From Hofstenia miamia (taxonomy: Eukaryota > Xenacoelomorpha > Acoela): a stretch of DNA of 64,000 nucleotides. Below the pieces are notes generated by a model that was given only the letters and a program-made list of their open reading frames with translations, searched no databases and was not told where the DNA came from. The stretch lies in contig SCFE01000090.1 in NCBI GenBank assembly GCA_004352715.1, positions 745,196 through 809,195 on the forward strand, in the 5' to 3' direction. This document shows, in pieces, positions 1 through 11,215 of the stretch. The stretch's first letter is position 1; the number at the start of each line of letters is the position of its first letter. The position numbers were made by a program, and so were the translations under genes.

Positions 1-79
1 TTAATATAAGTGAATATTCTATTCAAATATACATTTCATGATTATTTGATACTGCGGATTTAAAGATTTTGAAAAAACA

Positions 80-391
80 TTATTCAAAATGATTGCCATT
101 AACATTTTTACAAGCTTGAATACGAGACAAAAAACATTCATGCACTTTAAACAAATTGCTTTCTTCAATACTGGAAACACATTCCAAAATAGAGTTCTGC
201 AGCTCCAAAATATTTGCATAAACTTTGTTTGGAGGGAAGACAGAGTTTTTTATATAACCCCACAAAAACCAATCACATGGGTTAAGGTCTGGTGAGTGGG
301 AAGGCCACAAATTTGAAAAATGACGCCCAATGACTCGATTCTTAAAATTTGTCGTTAAATAATTTCGGCCAAGTGTAAGGTGTGAGGAGAA
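80..391 (-). mobile_element. mariner-type transposase, C-terminal fragment
   Basis: About 100 codons of a Tc1/mariner superfamily DDE transposase, read from the gap edge leftwards to a stop near position 80. The segment has a WPxxSPDLNP-like motif (HSPDLNPCDWFLWGYIK, roughly 248-298), where the second Asp is the expected third catalytic residue of a DD34D mariner. It ends in a CKNVNGNHFE-like tail typical of the family C-terminus. The N-terminal DNA-binding half and the first two catalytic aspartates would lie in or beyond the 1000-N gap, so integrity cannot be judged. The terminal inverted repeat downstream of the stop is not identified. The frame is open throughout the visible part. An enzyme of this family would cut and paste at TA dinucleotides. 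Confidence 0.85.
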
Positions 392-1391
392 NNNNNNNNN
401 NNNNNNNNNNNNNNNNNNNNNNNNNNNNNNNNNNNNNNNNNNNNNNNNNNNNNNNNNNNNNNNNNNNNNNNNNNNNNNNNNNNNNNNNNNNNNNNNNNNN
501 NNNNNNNNNNNNNNNNNNNNNNNNNNNNNNNNNNNNNNNNNNNNNNNNNNNNNNNNNNNNNNNNNNNNNNNNNNNNNNNNNNNNNNNNNNNNNNNNNNNN
601 NNNNNNNNNNNNNNNNNNNNNNNNNNNNNNNNNNNNNNNNNNNNNNNNNNNNNNNNNNNNNNNNNNNNNNNNNNNNNNNNNNNNNNNNNNNNNNNNNNNN
701 NNNNNNNNNNNNNNNNNNNNNNNNNNNNNNNNNNNNNNNNNNNNNNNNNNNNNNNNNNNNNNNNNNNNNNNNNNNNNNNNNNNNNNNNNNNNNNNNNNNN
801 NNNNNNNNNNNNNNNNNNNNNNNNNNNNNNNNNNNNNNNNNNNNNNNNNNNNNNNNNNNNNNNNNNNNNNNNNNNNNNNNNNNNNNNNNNNNNNNNNNNN
901 NNNNNNNNNNNNNNNNNNNNNNNNNNNNNNNNNNNNNNNNNNNNNNNNNNNNNNNNNNNNNNNNNNNNNNNNNNNNNNNNNNNNNNNNNNNNNNNNNNNN
1001 NNNNNNNNNNNNNNNNNNNNNNNNNNNNNNNNNNNNNNNNNNNNNNNNNNNNNNNNNNNNNNNNNNNNNNNNNNNNNNNNNNNNNNNNNNNNNNNNNNNN
1101 NNNNNNNNNNNNNNNNNNNNNNNNNNNNNNNNNNNNNNNNNNNNNNNNNNNNNNNNNNNNNNNNNNNNNNNNNNNNNNNNNNNNNNNNNNNNNNNNNNNN
1201 NNNNNNNNNNNNNNNNNNNNNNNNNNNNNNNNNNNNNNNNNNNNNNNNNNNNNNNNNNNNNNNNNNNNNNNNNNNNNNNNNNNNNNNNNNNNNNNNNNNN
1301 NNNNNNNNNNNNNNNNNNNNNNNNNNNNNNNNNNNNNNNNNNNNNNNNNNNNNNNNNNNNNNNNNNNNNNNNNNNNNNNNNNNNNNNNNNN
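392..1391. other. assembly gap, exactly 1000 N
   Basis: Exactly 1000 N, the size often used for a gap of unknown length. The right edge is a (TA)n run and the left edge lies inside the mariner transposase, so the rest of that transposon is probably hidden here. Confidence 0.95.
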
Positions 1392-1419
1392 ATATATATA
1401 TATATATATATATATATAT
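1392..1419. repeat. (TA)n microsatellite at gap edge
   Basis: A pure TA run directly abutting the gap. Its neighbours in any reading frame (YIYIYI) are meaningless. Confidence 0.95.
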
Positions 1420-3042
1420 TCCTGGACCCAAGAATGCAATTTTCTTTGCTGATATCAAACAAGTGAAAAATGTTCACTAAATTTTTCCAAAATTAAATCC
1501 CATACCCGATAATAATTATCAGCACCCGTCCGTACCTGCAGATATAAGCGAGTAAAATCTGATACCCCCGTGTAATGCTCGTGTCCCCACCCACATCTGT
1601 ATTACTACCCATTTATTCCTTGACCAGAGTTGTAAGCGGGTTGAATATATAATATAAAATTGTTAGCCTTCTGACACAACCCGAGTAGAACAATGTAGAA
1701 ATGTTAATACTCAGAAGATACTCATCCAAACCTTGAAATAAAAATGTAGGCAATAAATTTTCTCAGAAGTTTCGAAGGATAATCTATTAGTTTTGTAGTG
1801 GGGAGGCTATAACGCTCGCTTTTGGATAAGGATTGTTTAATAACATTTCTTGCTATTGCAGCAAGTTTCATGTGAAAAAATACTCTATGCATTTTCAATT
1901 ATTGTCTTGTTGTCCTATGTAAATCCAGCATAAATTTTAATTTTAAATGTTATTTAAATGCCTCAAGTTTACGTTTTCTGCTAAAATAAGTATGAAACAT
2001 AGTTATATTTATGGTTACCCGACTCAATCATAATTGAAATTTAAACAAAATAGCATTGCAAATACTTCTTGCGCTGTGGTTCCATTCCTATGTTGGTCGA
2101 AGTCTAATTGAACGACTTCTCCTAGTTCCCAACGTCATGCAAATGGGACCAGTAACTCCCATGGGATTTAATTGTTTCACAGAACATTACGGATGTCACA
2201 TGAAAATTTTAATAATGGTTGTATGCAATTTTTCATAGGCTTCCTTCCACTTTCCAGTGTAATGAATCATAGACTACAAATATTCACTGGTCTATGAATG
2301 AATACACATAGGAACTCACATTGAATACCTAAATACAAAGGTGCAATTTTCTTTTGATCAGCTTTACTACGCATATTTGTTTGATTACTTTTTAAAATAG
2401 ATGAGTCTACTTGAAAAAATATCCAGATAAGTCTGGCTGTTACTTAGGTGTTGATATTCTGAGATCTGTATCAATTATTTTGTTGATTTTTTGGAAAACT
2501 GTGAAACTATATATGCTGGTGCTGGGGGTTATAATTATAAGTGTTCTGTGATTGTTTTCCATTTACCTAAGTAATAGTTTGTTCTTTAAGTAATGCTTTA
2601 CATAATTTTTGGAGTTTTGTCAAAATTGAAAGAACAAAGGTGTTATTAAAATTAGTGTTGTGATTGACTTTATTGGAGAATTGATAGCTTAGTTTGGAGT
2701 CGTATCATCATTACTTTTAATTGAAATATAATGAATATTTAAAAAATTTATTCCGCACGTTAGAGATTTGTATGGGAAATCGATTCCGCTGATTAATATT
2801 TAATAATTATTTTGTTAATTGTGCACCTGCTGAAAGGGACTTGCGCACACAATATAAATTTTGAAATAAGTATATCTGTTTTAATTTGAATAGATTTCTA
2901 GGCAGTCAAATACATAGTCTCCAAGAACATCTAATTATTTACTGTATTTAATAATGATTCATTTTTTGAAATATCTGATTTTTGACCTCTACTGTCTGAA
3001 TCAAACTATCATAAAATCTATATCATTGATTTATAATCATTT
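1420..3042. other. AT-rich non-coding stretch with one GC-richer island
   Basis: No coding signature was recognised. A GC-richer island at about 1500-1635 has repeated ACCC/CCCG-type motifs (ACCCGATAA, CACCCGT, ACCCCCGTG, CCCCACCC), unlike its AT-rich surroundings. It may be a remnant of a transposon terminus, but I could not define inverted repeats or a target duplication. A second mildly GC-rich patch near 2060-2200 holds a 60-codon open frame with no recognisable similarity. Confidence 0.4.
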
Positions 3043-3088
3043 GTATATATACAGATATATATAGCGATATATATACAATATATATATA
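3043..3088. repeat. imperfect (TA)n microsatellite at gap edge
   Basis: TA dinucleotides interrupted by CAG, GCG and CA, running directly into the next gap. Confidence 0.9.
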
Positions 3089-4088
3089 NNNNNNNNNNNN
3101 NNNNNNNNNNNNNNNNNNNNNNNNNNNNNNNNNNNNNNNNNNNNNNNNNNNNNNNNNNNNNNNNNNNNNNNNNNNNNNNNNNNNNNNNNNNNNNNNNNNN
3201 NNNNNNNNNNNNNNNNNNNNNNNNNNNNNNNNNNNNNNNNNNNNNNNNNNNNNNNNNNNNNNNNNNNNNNNNNNNNNNNNNNNNNNNNNNNNNNNNNNNN
3301 NNNNNNNNNNNNNNNNNNNNNNNNNNNNNNNNNNNNNNNNNNNNNNNNNNNNNNNNNNNNNNNNNNNNNNNNNNNNNNNNNNNNNNNNNNNNNNNNNNNN
3401 NNNNNNNNNNNNNNNNNNNNNNNNNNNNNNNNNNNNNNNNNNNNNNNNNNNNNNNNNNNNNNNNNNNNNNNNNNNNNNNNNNNNNNNNNNNNNNNNNNNN
3501 NNNNNNNNNNNNNNNNNNNNNNNNNNNNNNNNNNNNNNNNNNNNNNNNNNNNNNNNNNNNNNNNNNNNNNNNNNNNNNNNNNNNNNNNNNNNNNNNNNNN
3601 NNNNNNNNNNNNNNNNNNNNNNNNNNNNNNNNNNNNNNNNNNNNNNNNNNNNNNNNNNNNNNNNNNNNNNNNNNNNNNNNNNNNNNNNNNNNNNNNNNNN
3701 NNNNNNNNNNNNNNNNNNNNNNNNNNNNNNNNNNNNNNNNNNNNNNNNNNNNNNNNNNNNNNNNNNNNNNNNNNNNNNNNNNNNNNNNNNNNNNNNNNNN
3801 NNNNNNNNNNNNNNNNNNNNNNNNNNNNNNNNNNNNNNNNNNNNNNNNNNNNNNNNNNNNNNNNNNNNNNNNNNNNNNNNNNNNNNNNNNNNNNNNNNNN
3901 NNNNNNNNNNNNNNNNNNNNNNNNNNNNNNNNNNNNNNNNNNNNNNNNNNNNNNNNNNNNNNNNNNNNNNNNNNNNNNNNNNNNNNNNNNNNNNNNNNNN
4001 NNNNNNNNNNNNNNNNNNNNNNNNNNNNNNNNNNNNNNNNNNNNNNNNNNNNNNNNNNNNNNNNNNNNNNNNNNNNNNNNNNNNNNNN
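3089..4088. other. assembly gap, exactly 1000 N
   Basis: A second gap of exactly 1000 N, entered from a TA microsatellite. The right edge is ordinary AT-rich sequence in which I recognise nothing up to 4336. Confidence 0.95.
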
Positions 4089-4336
4089 AAGTATTGCCAA
4101 TTCTGTGTTTTCAAAGTGGGTTCTGCTTTAATAAAAGCATCACCATTACTCAATTAATAAGCCAAATAATTCGCGCGCTCTATGTAATTGGATTAGATTG
4201 ATTGCATACACTTGAGTGCAATAAAGCTTACTACTGTTTTCAGCGTGCTAATTATTGCAGCACGCAATTATTGTTATTTGGAAGAAGCTACAGCTTTCTA
4301 TAAATGTAAATAATTATGTTGGTTTTGTATATTAAT

Positions 4337-5467
4337 TAATATTAATTTCTCATAAAAATTCATGCATTTGTAAATAAAAGTAAAATTTTCTTGAACTTTA
4401 CTGTATTGTTCGTTGTGAAATTCGAAATATTTAATCCTATGAATGAAAATCCTGACAAAAGTTTAAACAAAAATCTGCAGTGTAGCACACAAAAATCCTG
4501 ACAAAAGTTTGGACAAAAATCCGCAGCGTAGCACATAAAAATCCTGACAAAAGTTTAAACAAAAATCCGCAGTGTAGCACACAAAAATCCTGACAAAAGT
4601 TTGGACAAAAATCGCCAGTGTAGCATGGCCTTTAGTCATTATAAAACCAACGTTTGTATACGCGAAAAATCGTTAACATACTACTTCATTACAAATGGTG
4701 AGAACAGATTTGTTGACACATTTGTATTTGAATATTATTCGGATCTTGGCGATACATCATGAAACAAATAGGTGGCATGTGTGCTTATCCGCACATATTC
4801 GCAGTATTCAATGATTGTTTATTTGTCCTGTTACTTAATAATATTCCTTGTAAACAATTTGTAAAGCGCAAATGAAATATTGAATTTTTATTACAAGAAC
4901 CCCTGCACAGACTAAACGGCTCCTTACAAGAAAAAGTATGTCAAAAGAGGTACGGTTATGGTTTATGCTGAAAAAACGATGAAAACTTGAGGTTCAAAAA
5001 AAACAAACTATAGATCTTATAAATATTGACGCTTCACATGCAAGCATTGTGCATTATGGAGCAATCAACGAACTAATTAAAAAGAGAGACAAATCTAGAA
5101 ATAGATGCTAGGAAAAGCTAAAGCATGAAAGAAATAAATAAATTTTTGTAAATATGTTCCTAAATAATAAGAAAGGGGTCTATTGTGACATCAAAGAATT
5201 GGACATCGATAGAAATTTAAACTAACCAATCACATTATTATGTTATTTAAGAAAATGTGACGCTATAGGAAACAAGTGGTACCAGTAATGGAATTGGATT
5301 GAATCCCAGGTCGAATTGGATATGCATTATATAAATACATTGTATACATTATGTATATTTCGTAAATTTAATGCATTTTAAGTCTGTAAGAATCTTATTA
5401 CCTAAACGAAATTTTGTAAAATGAATTTCATTTTTCTTAAATCAGGTCCTTGTATTATATTTTTTAT
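4337..5467 (+). repeat. 1.1-kb duplicated segment, copy 1
   Basis: This segment reappears at 6087-7432. I see no base differences apart from the longer minisatellite and gap in copy 2: the offset is 1750 before the minisatellite and 1965 after it. It ends exactly at a single N (5468) followed by (TA)n, whereas copy 2 continues into unique sequence. It contains a 46-bp minisatellite and about 840 bp of sequence with no recognised coding content. Near-identity plus a one-N join suggests alternative haplotype contigs, or overlapping contigs that were not merged. A recent real duplication is the alternative. Confidence 0.9.
4445..4627 (+). repeat. 46-bp minisatellite, about 4 units
   Basis: The unit begins near AAAATCCTGACAAAAGTTT and recurs with starts of its CCTGAC core at 4451, 4497, 4543 and 4589, a strict 46-bp period. 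Units alternate between GTTTAAAC and GTTTGGAC variants, suggesting a 92-bp higher-order period. The last unit diverges (ATCGCCAGTG) before leaving the array. Confidence 0.95.
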
Positions 5468-5468
5468 N

Positions 5469-5501
<33 letters not shown>

Positions 5502-5516
5502 TTATTTATTTATTCT
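5468..5516. repeat. single-N join with (TA)n and (TTTA)n microsatellite
   Basis: One N at 5468, then about 30 bp of TA, then several TTTA/ATTT units. The microsatellite separates duplicated copy 1 from the LINE fragment and is the likely place where contigs were joined. Confidence 0.9.
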
Positions 5517-6086
5517 TGCGAATAAATCGTAAGAAGTGCGAGATCTCTAAGTATTCTGATGACATGAGGATTATAGCGAATATTCAAAGAAATACAGCAT
5601 TAAATGATTTTCAATTGTATCAAGAAAGTATAAGACTATTAATTCACGAATCGGAAAACCGAAAATTGCAAATGAATTGTCGAAAACGTTTGAACTTGTA
5701 ATTGCACATCATAATATTCGGAAGAGTACGTTGAATGAAGTCAAGAATTTTGCAGTAAGTTTTGATAATGGAAGCGAAATTAAAAATATTTAGGCTTGCA
5801 TATTGATAAAAGCCTGAACTGCAACAGACAAGTTCAAAGCATTCTGAAGAAAGTTAATAATAAAATTAAATGCTTATCCTTCTTTCTTTCTCATTTAAGT
5901 TTAGAAAAGCAAAAATATGTTTTCGAAACATATATATGTCCAATTTACTTATACGCATCAGAATGGGTGCCAGGTATTTCCAAAAGTCAACAAAAGCTGC
6001 TTAGAAAACCTTTGCAAATACTTGGAAAAACTATAAAAATGGATAAAAGTTGGTACATTAACCAAATAAACACAAATTTCATAAAA
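5517..6086 (+). pseudogene. non-LTR retrotransposon RT fragment (palm end and thumb)
   Basis: A degraded piece of a LINE reverse transcriptase. The first part (to about 5700) reads KYSDDMRII, a mutated form of the catalytic YADD box, followed by a helical linker. After frame changes, the second part (5796-6089) reads LHIDKSLNCNRQVQSILKK, the 'YLGI.ID..L' motif, and then FETYICPIYLYASE, the conserved thumb region after the palm. Stops at about 5701 and 5793 and frame shifts make it non-functional. The style is CR1/Jockey-like. It ends where duplicated copy 2 begins. The 5' part of the element (endonuclease, early RT motifs) is absent. Confidence 0.8.
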
Positions 6087-7432
6087 TAATATTAATTTCT
6101 CATAAAAATTCATGCATTTGTAAATAAAAGTAAAATTTTCTTGAACTTTACTGTATTGTTCGTTGTGAAATTCGAAATATTTAATCCTATGAATGAAAAT
6201 CCTGACAAAAGTTTAAACAAAAATCTGCAGTGTAGCACACAAAAATCCTGACAAAAGTTTGGACAAAAATCCGCAGCGTAGCACATAAAAATCCTGACAA
6301 AAGTTTAAACAAAAATCCGCAGTGTAGCACACAAAAATCCTGACAAAAGTTTGNNNNNNNNNNNNNNNNNNNNNNNNNNNNNNNNNNNNNNNNNNNNNNN
6401 NNNNNNNNNNNNNNNNNNNNNNNNNNNNNNNNNNNNNNNNNNNNNNNNNNNNNNNNNNNNNNNNNNNNNNNNNNNNNNNNNNNNNNNNNNNNNNNNNNNN
6501 NNNNNNNNNNNNNNNNNNNNNNNNNNNNNNNNNNNNNNNNNNNNNNNNAAAATCCTGACAAAAGTTTGGACAAAAATCGCCAGTGTAGCATGGCCTTTAG
6601 TCATTATAAAACCAACGTTTGTATACGCGAAAAATCGTTAACATACTACTTCATTACAAATGGTGAGAACAGATTTGTTGACACATTTGTATTTGAATAT
6701 TATTCGGATCTTGGCGATACATCATGAAACAAATAGGTGGCATGTGTGCTTATCCGCACATATTCGCAGTATTCAATGATTGTTTATTTGTCCTGTTACT
6801 TAATAATATTCCTTGTAAACAATTTGTAAAGCGCAAATGAAATATTGAATTTTTATTACAAGAACCCCTGCACAGACTAAACGGCTCCTTACAAGAAAAA
6901 GTATGTCAAAAGAGGTACGGTTATGGTTTATGCTGAAAAAACGATGAAAACTTGAGGTTCAAAAAAAACAAACTATAGATCTTATAAATATTGACGCTTC
7001 ACATGCAAGCATTGTGCATTATGGAGCAATCAACGAACTAATTAAAAAGAGAGACAAATCTAGAAATAGATGCTAGGAAAAGCTAAAGCATGAAAGAAAT
7101 AAATAAATTTTTGTAAATATGTTCCTAAATAATAAGAAAGGGGTCTATTGTGACATCAAAGAATTGGACATCGATAGAAATTTAAACTAACCAATCACAT
7201 TATTATGTTATTTAAGAAAATGTGACGCTATAGGAAACAAGTGGTACCAGTAATGGAATTGGATTGAATCCCAGGTCGAATTGGATATGCATTATATAAA
7301 TACATTGTATACATTATGTATATTTCGTAAATTTAATGCATTTTAAGTCTGTAAGAATCTTATTACCTAAACGAAATTTTGTAAAATGAATTTCATTTTT
7401 CTTAAATCAGGTCCTTGTATTATATTTTTTAT
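6087..7432 (+). repeat. duplicated segment, copy 2, with internal gap
   Basis: The same sequence as 4337-5467, interrupted by a 195-N gap (6354-6548) inside the minisatellite. It starts directly after the LINE fragment and continues without a break into unique sequence at 7433. If the duplication is an artefact, copy 2 is the better-supported right junction and copy 1 the alternative left junction. Confidence 0.9.
6195..6592 (+). repeat. 46-bp minisatellite, second array with 195-N gap
   Basis: CCTGAC cores occur at 6201, 6247, 6293 and 6339 before the gap, and at 6554 after it. The gap plus flanks adds 215 bp relative to copy 1, about 4.7 units, so the gap length is an estimate. The array is therefore longer here than in copy 1, or differs between haplotypes. 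Confidence 0.9.
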
Positions 7433-7663
7433 AAAAAGATGATAATGAATACTTCAAATTTTAAAATTCGATTCAAGTTACTATCACGTAACGATAAAAT
7501 TGTAAGGCAAAGATTACCGGAAATAGTTGCTTGTTTAAAGCTGGAAATTTTTCTTAAGAATTTGTCAAAAAGGAAACAAAGAGAAGCCAGAGGAATGGGG
7601 TTCGGGAAATTTGCGCAATATGTCACAAATTTGAAAGGTTCTTTCTATGAAAAAACATCATGA
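7433..7663 (+). other. short open frame, unrecognised
   Basis: An open frame continues from the duplicated segment for about 75 codons and is rich in Lys and Arg (LSKRKQREARGMGFGKFAQ). I do not recognise it. It could be a decayed element fragment or chance. No splice or promoter context supports a host gene. Confidence 0.2.
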
Positions 7664-7989
7664 AAAATGCCCTATAAGCAGTTCGCAATCTCACTATCAA
7701 CTTAGTCTTCAGTAGGTTCGTGATTGTCATAATCATTTATGCAATAATAGTTCATTAATAAATTTACTTTAATTTTATATAATTAAAAAGTTTTAATCCA
7801 ATTTAGTACTTCAATTTGCAGCTCAAATTAAAATTCTAAAAAATCATTTACCTTTATCTTGGATTTAAACATTTTCGACTATACAACTGTAGAGATTGAG
7901 TAGCCAAGTCAATAGTCAAGTATTTTCTTAATAATAGAGACTTTTGCATTTAACCATATTCCCACTAAATCTGTGATGACTTCAACAAA
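7664..7989. other. AT-rich stretch, nothing recognised
   Basis: No coding, repeat or RNA signature seen. Confidence 0.4.
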
Positions 7990-7994
7990 ACATT

Positions 7995-8275
7995 TCTAAG
8001 AGCTTATAACTCACAAACTAACAAAAAAAATTAAAAATCTAAAAACACCACAAAAATATAGAATTTTTTCTCTTTATTTTTCGATGCGACATTCTCTGAC
8101 TTTGAACACAGGGCGCCTGGACGGGACTCACGCAGATCGTCTTAAAAAACAAAATATTTCAGGGTAGTTGTTGTTCCCATGGGCATTATCTAAGCACTTG
8201 GTATGGAAATAATTTGAATATTTTTACAAAAAATTGATTTCCCAATGAAAAAAATCTTATTTACATGTGATTCGG
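7995..8275 (+). repeat. diverged interspersed repeat, copy 1
   Basis: Aligns by eye, in the same order, with 48535-48775. Both contain AACTCAC(A/G)AACTAA, then a GC-richer patch with ACTCACGC, then a TTGTTGTT..C.ATGGGCATTA block, then TTGATTTCCCAATGAAAAAAAT against TTGGATTTCTCATTGATAAAAAAAAT. No open frame is shared. It is an old non-coding repeat family whose full ends I cannot define. Confidence 0.65.
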
Positions 8276-8297
8276 GCATAAGCACATGCTTTAGTAC

Positions 8298-8606
8298 TAG
8301 AGGTGGGCCGACTACTATTGGTGGCGCATAGCCCATAAGGTCCATATAGAAATCCTATAAGGCCTATAGCCCTGTAAAAACCGTATATGATGCAAGCAGT
8401 ATTGCCAAATTATCTATCTGCAAAGAGGTTCATCATGCGCTTACAGGCAATCTGATTAATACGACATAACCTAATCCTTTGTACGACACTTTTCGATTGT
8501 CTTGATATACTTTTAGTTATCAATCAGCTTAGCCGTCTAAATTTTCTAGCGGCTGGTTGATCTAAAATATGTAGGCGGCGGCTCAGCCCGCTGGCACCCA
8601 GCACTA
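8298..8606. mobile_element. hAT-type MITE, 309 bp, perfect 8-bp TSD
   Basis: Bounded by identical 8-bp flanks TTTAGTAC (8290-8297 and 8607-8614), the target duplication length of hAT transposons. The ends are imperfect inverted repeats: TAGAGGTGGGCC on the left and, reverse complemented, TAGTGCTGGGTGCC on the right, both of hAT style. There is no transposase inside, so any movement would have depended on an enzyme encoded elsewhere. The interior is GC-richer than its surroundings. The exact TSD makes the boundaries reliable; the superfamily assignment rests on TSD length and terminal bases. Confidence 0.85.
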
Positions 8607-8614
8607 TTTAGTAC

Positions 8615-9229
8615 ATATGCTCATGATTGCATGAGCGGTCCCTACCCCATGAATGAGTCCATGTAAGAACATTTCAATATTTCAAATCGGTTTGTTATGT
8701 AAGGGTAACACTAGTGGAGATATGGTTAATGAATGTAGTAAATAATCTCAAAATCTCAAATCGTGTAGGTATTTCTAATAGTAATCCACAAATGCATCTT
8801 GTAATCACAATTGTGTTGATGTTGTTCTGGGCAATTTGTTGAATTTTGTGACAAATGTGTACAATTATGATTACACTGGTACAATTATTTTGAATGTTCT
8901 ACATTTAATTTTTCATTGCTTTTGCAATAATTTTTTTCACGCTTTAGCTGCAATAGTTGCTTTGAAAAAAACGTCTATTCACTATTCATATCCTGATAAC
9001 AAAACGTTGATTTTGAACATAATGATTAATAAGAGATCATAGGAAATTCAACTGTTTAAAATCTATATAATATATCATTATAACGGAATTCTTAAAATAG
9101 CTGTACAATTGTGTTTTTTTTAAATTTTTACTAAATATGTTCCACCTGTACTATATAAACCAATAAAATCAATCAGTTAAAACAATTTGGTAAACACTAT
9201 GACATTAGAATAACATCTAGAAAATCACT
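8615..9229. other. AT-rich stretch, nothing recognised
   Basis: An open frame of 68 codons at 8836-9042 is hydrophobic and AT-driven and does not resemble a known protein. Confidence 0.4.
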
Positions 9230-9700
9230 TTTAAGTAACCGTGTAAAACGACTTAAAATTTTTTTCAAGTTATTTAGTTGCTAATAGGGGTGTAACACAA
9301 GGCACAGTACTGTACCCATTCTCTTTATTTTATACAATTTATCTAATCACTGTAAAAATATTGAAATTATAAGGAGATGGAAACTCATTTACAGCATCAA
9401 TTCATTGTGAATTCACTCTAGGTAAAAAATAGCATGTCAAAGACCCCTTAGCATGGAAAGTGTATAAGGATCAGTCACGAATTCCATGAATCATCATAGT
9501 CTAATATCTAGGCATTGAATTAGATCAAAATCTTAATTTTTAATCTTAATAAGAGAGTGAACATGTGAGTATAACGCCTCAACAAATTTAATACGCAAAA
9601 TCAAGAGTAATATAATTTTAACCCAAAGTGGCAATTGTGACATTAAAAGCACAAACGGTTTTTTCAACATTCTCAAAAAAATTCCTTCAAGCCTGTTAGG
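9230..9700 (+). pseudogene. decayed LINE reverse transcriptase remnant
   Basis: No long frame is open, but conserved RT landmarks follow in order across frames. GVTQGTVLYPFSLFY (about 9288-9335) matches the G(V/I)PQG(T/S)xLGPLLF motif, and LGIELDQNLNF (about 9512-9543) matches the 'LGI.LD..L.F' motif after the palm. Between them the YADD catalytic box has decayed. The spacing is right for one CR1/Jockey-like RT. Many stops and frameshifts show this is an old, dead copy, more eroded than those at 49.7-56.8 kb. Confidence 0.65.
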
Positions 9701-11213
9701 AAATTTTCAACTCCTGGTGAGTGGGCTTTGCACTTATTGTGAAATTTTTTAATAAAAAGTATTTCTGTGCTTGAATTACACTACACAATTAACTGTTTCA
9801 ATTCAAGGTTAGATTTTGCGAAAACTTTCCAATTCTTCCCATACCTAGTGTTCAGACAATAAAGCGGTCTAAGAGTAGTTTATAGTAAAGCGAAGTTGTT
9901 CAAAATCAGTTAACAGGCGAAAAACTATTTAACTTAAATGTGCTCTCCCCTGCCTACTACATAAAGTATGTTTGTTTGCTAAACATACATAAACTAGTTT
10001 ATAATTCAAAAATACCTTACTAATTGTTTAAACTTAGTTCAGGAAATATGCATTAATAATGTAAATGTAAAAACTTGTGCATGGAATAATTCTTTCAATG
10101 TTATACCATTAAAATGCAATATCTAAACAATTAAATCCATGGCGAATTTCATTTTAATATGTAGTGTATGGTGATTTAATATTTTAATTTTGTAAATTAG
10201 CTTTAATTATATTTCATTATATTTAAAATTTTGTAAATACTTTATACAAATTTATGTTTATTGAATAGAAACTACAATTTGTGAGTAAAAGGCATTTGCA
10301 CTGACGAAAAATAAATTTTTTAGAAAAACCTGCAATATACCATTGTGCACAATTTGTTCTTATTTTGAACATGTAAATTTTGGCAAAACACCAGTAGACT
10401 TTTTTCAAGACATACTTTTTGGAGATCAGTTACATAATGCACAACATGCTTTTGATGGAATGTTAAATTTGGAAAACTCCAAATATGAATTTATAAGAAG
10501 TTAAGTATAAATGAAAAAACCTCCTGCATTTATAACAAAGTGTAGAGGATAAGACTCAGTCAATCATGTGTAAAATTCATAGAAAATGATCAAGCTATTG
10601 AATGGAAAGTTTAAGAAAACATATTACGTGTGACTAAAATGAATGAGACCTGGATATTTGTAGGATTAAAAATTTATTTTTCTTTTATTACTTAATTTAA
10701 AATTGCATTCAAACTGTTGTGCCAAACACCGTACTCCTCTGATCTCATCTTATTTATCAGTGGTTGTTCAATTTGCTGAAAAATCTCCCAACCCGATCAG
10801 CTTTGATGATGAAAATGGTTGTTTGTTTTTTTCAAAAAAGAATTTGATTTGCTTATTTTTTGGTAACTCTAAAGGTTACCTTGTTTGAAATATTTTATAA
10901 AACACTCATAGTATTTCATTTTCTTTGGCAGAGATGGATTCAAACTATGCATTCCAAATAATTTTGGAATACTTCGCGTCAAAATTATATTAGCAATTTA
11001 ACTTAGAAATATAAAATTCGTTTATTGTAGATGACAGTTATTGAAAATCCATTTTGATGTTTGCAAACTCTATTCAGTAACGGAAGATATTTCATTAAAG
11101 ATTTCAGCAATCGCTAGAGCCCATTCATTCATTATGCAATAATAGATTTTGGAAAAGAGGTGAAATAGTGAGAATTAGAATTATTGAAAAGTTAATAATG
11201 ATTTATTTTGCTA
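9701..11213. other. AT-rich stretch, nothing recognised
   Basis: The first 250 bp may still be LINE remnant (downstream of the RT motifs), but I cannot show it. The rest carries only short random frames. Confidence 0.4.
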
Positions 11214-11215
11214 TA

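Noticed and set aside
80-1477. Long open frames (365-465 codons) across the first two gaps
   Set aside because: They consist mostly of N and TA repeat. Only the last 100 codons (mariner) are real sequence.
6187-6604. Repeat-containing frames reading FCQDF.. / KLLSGF.. on the minus strand
   Set aside because: They are translations of the 46-bp minisatellite plus N and have no coding signature.
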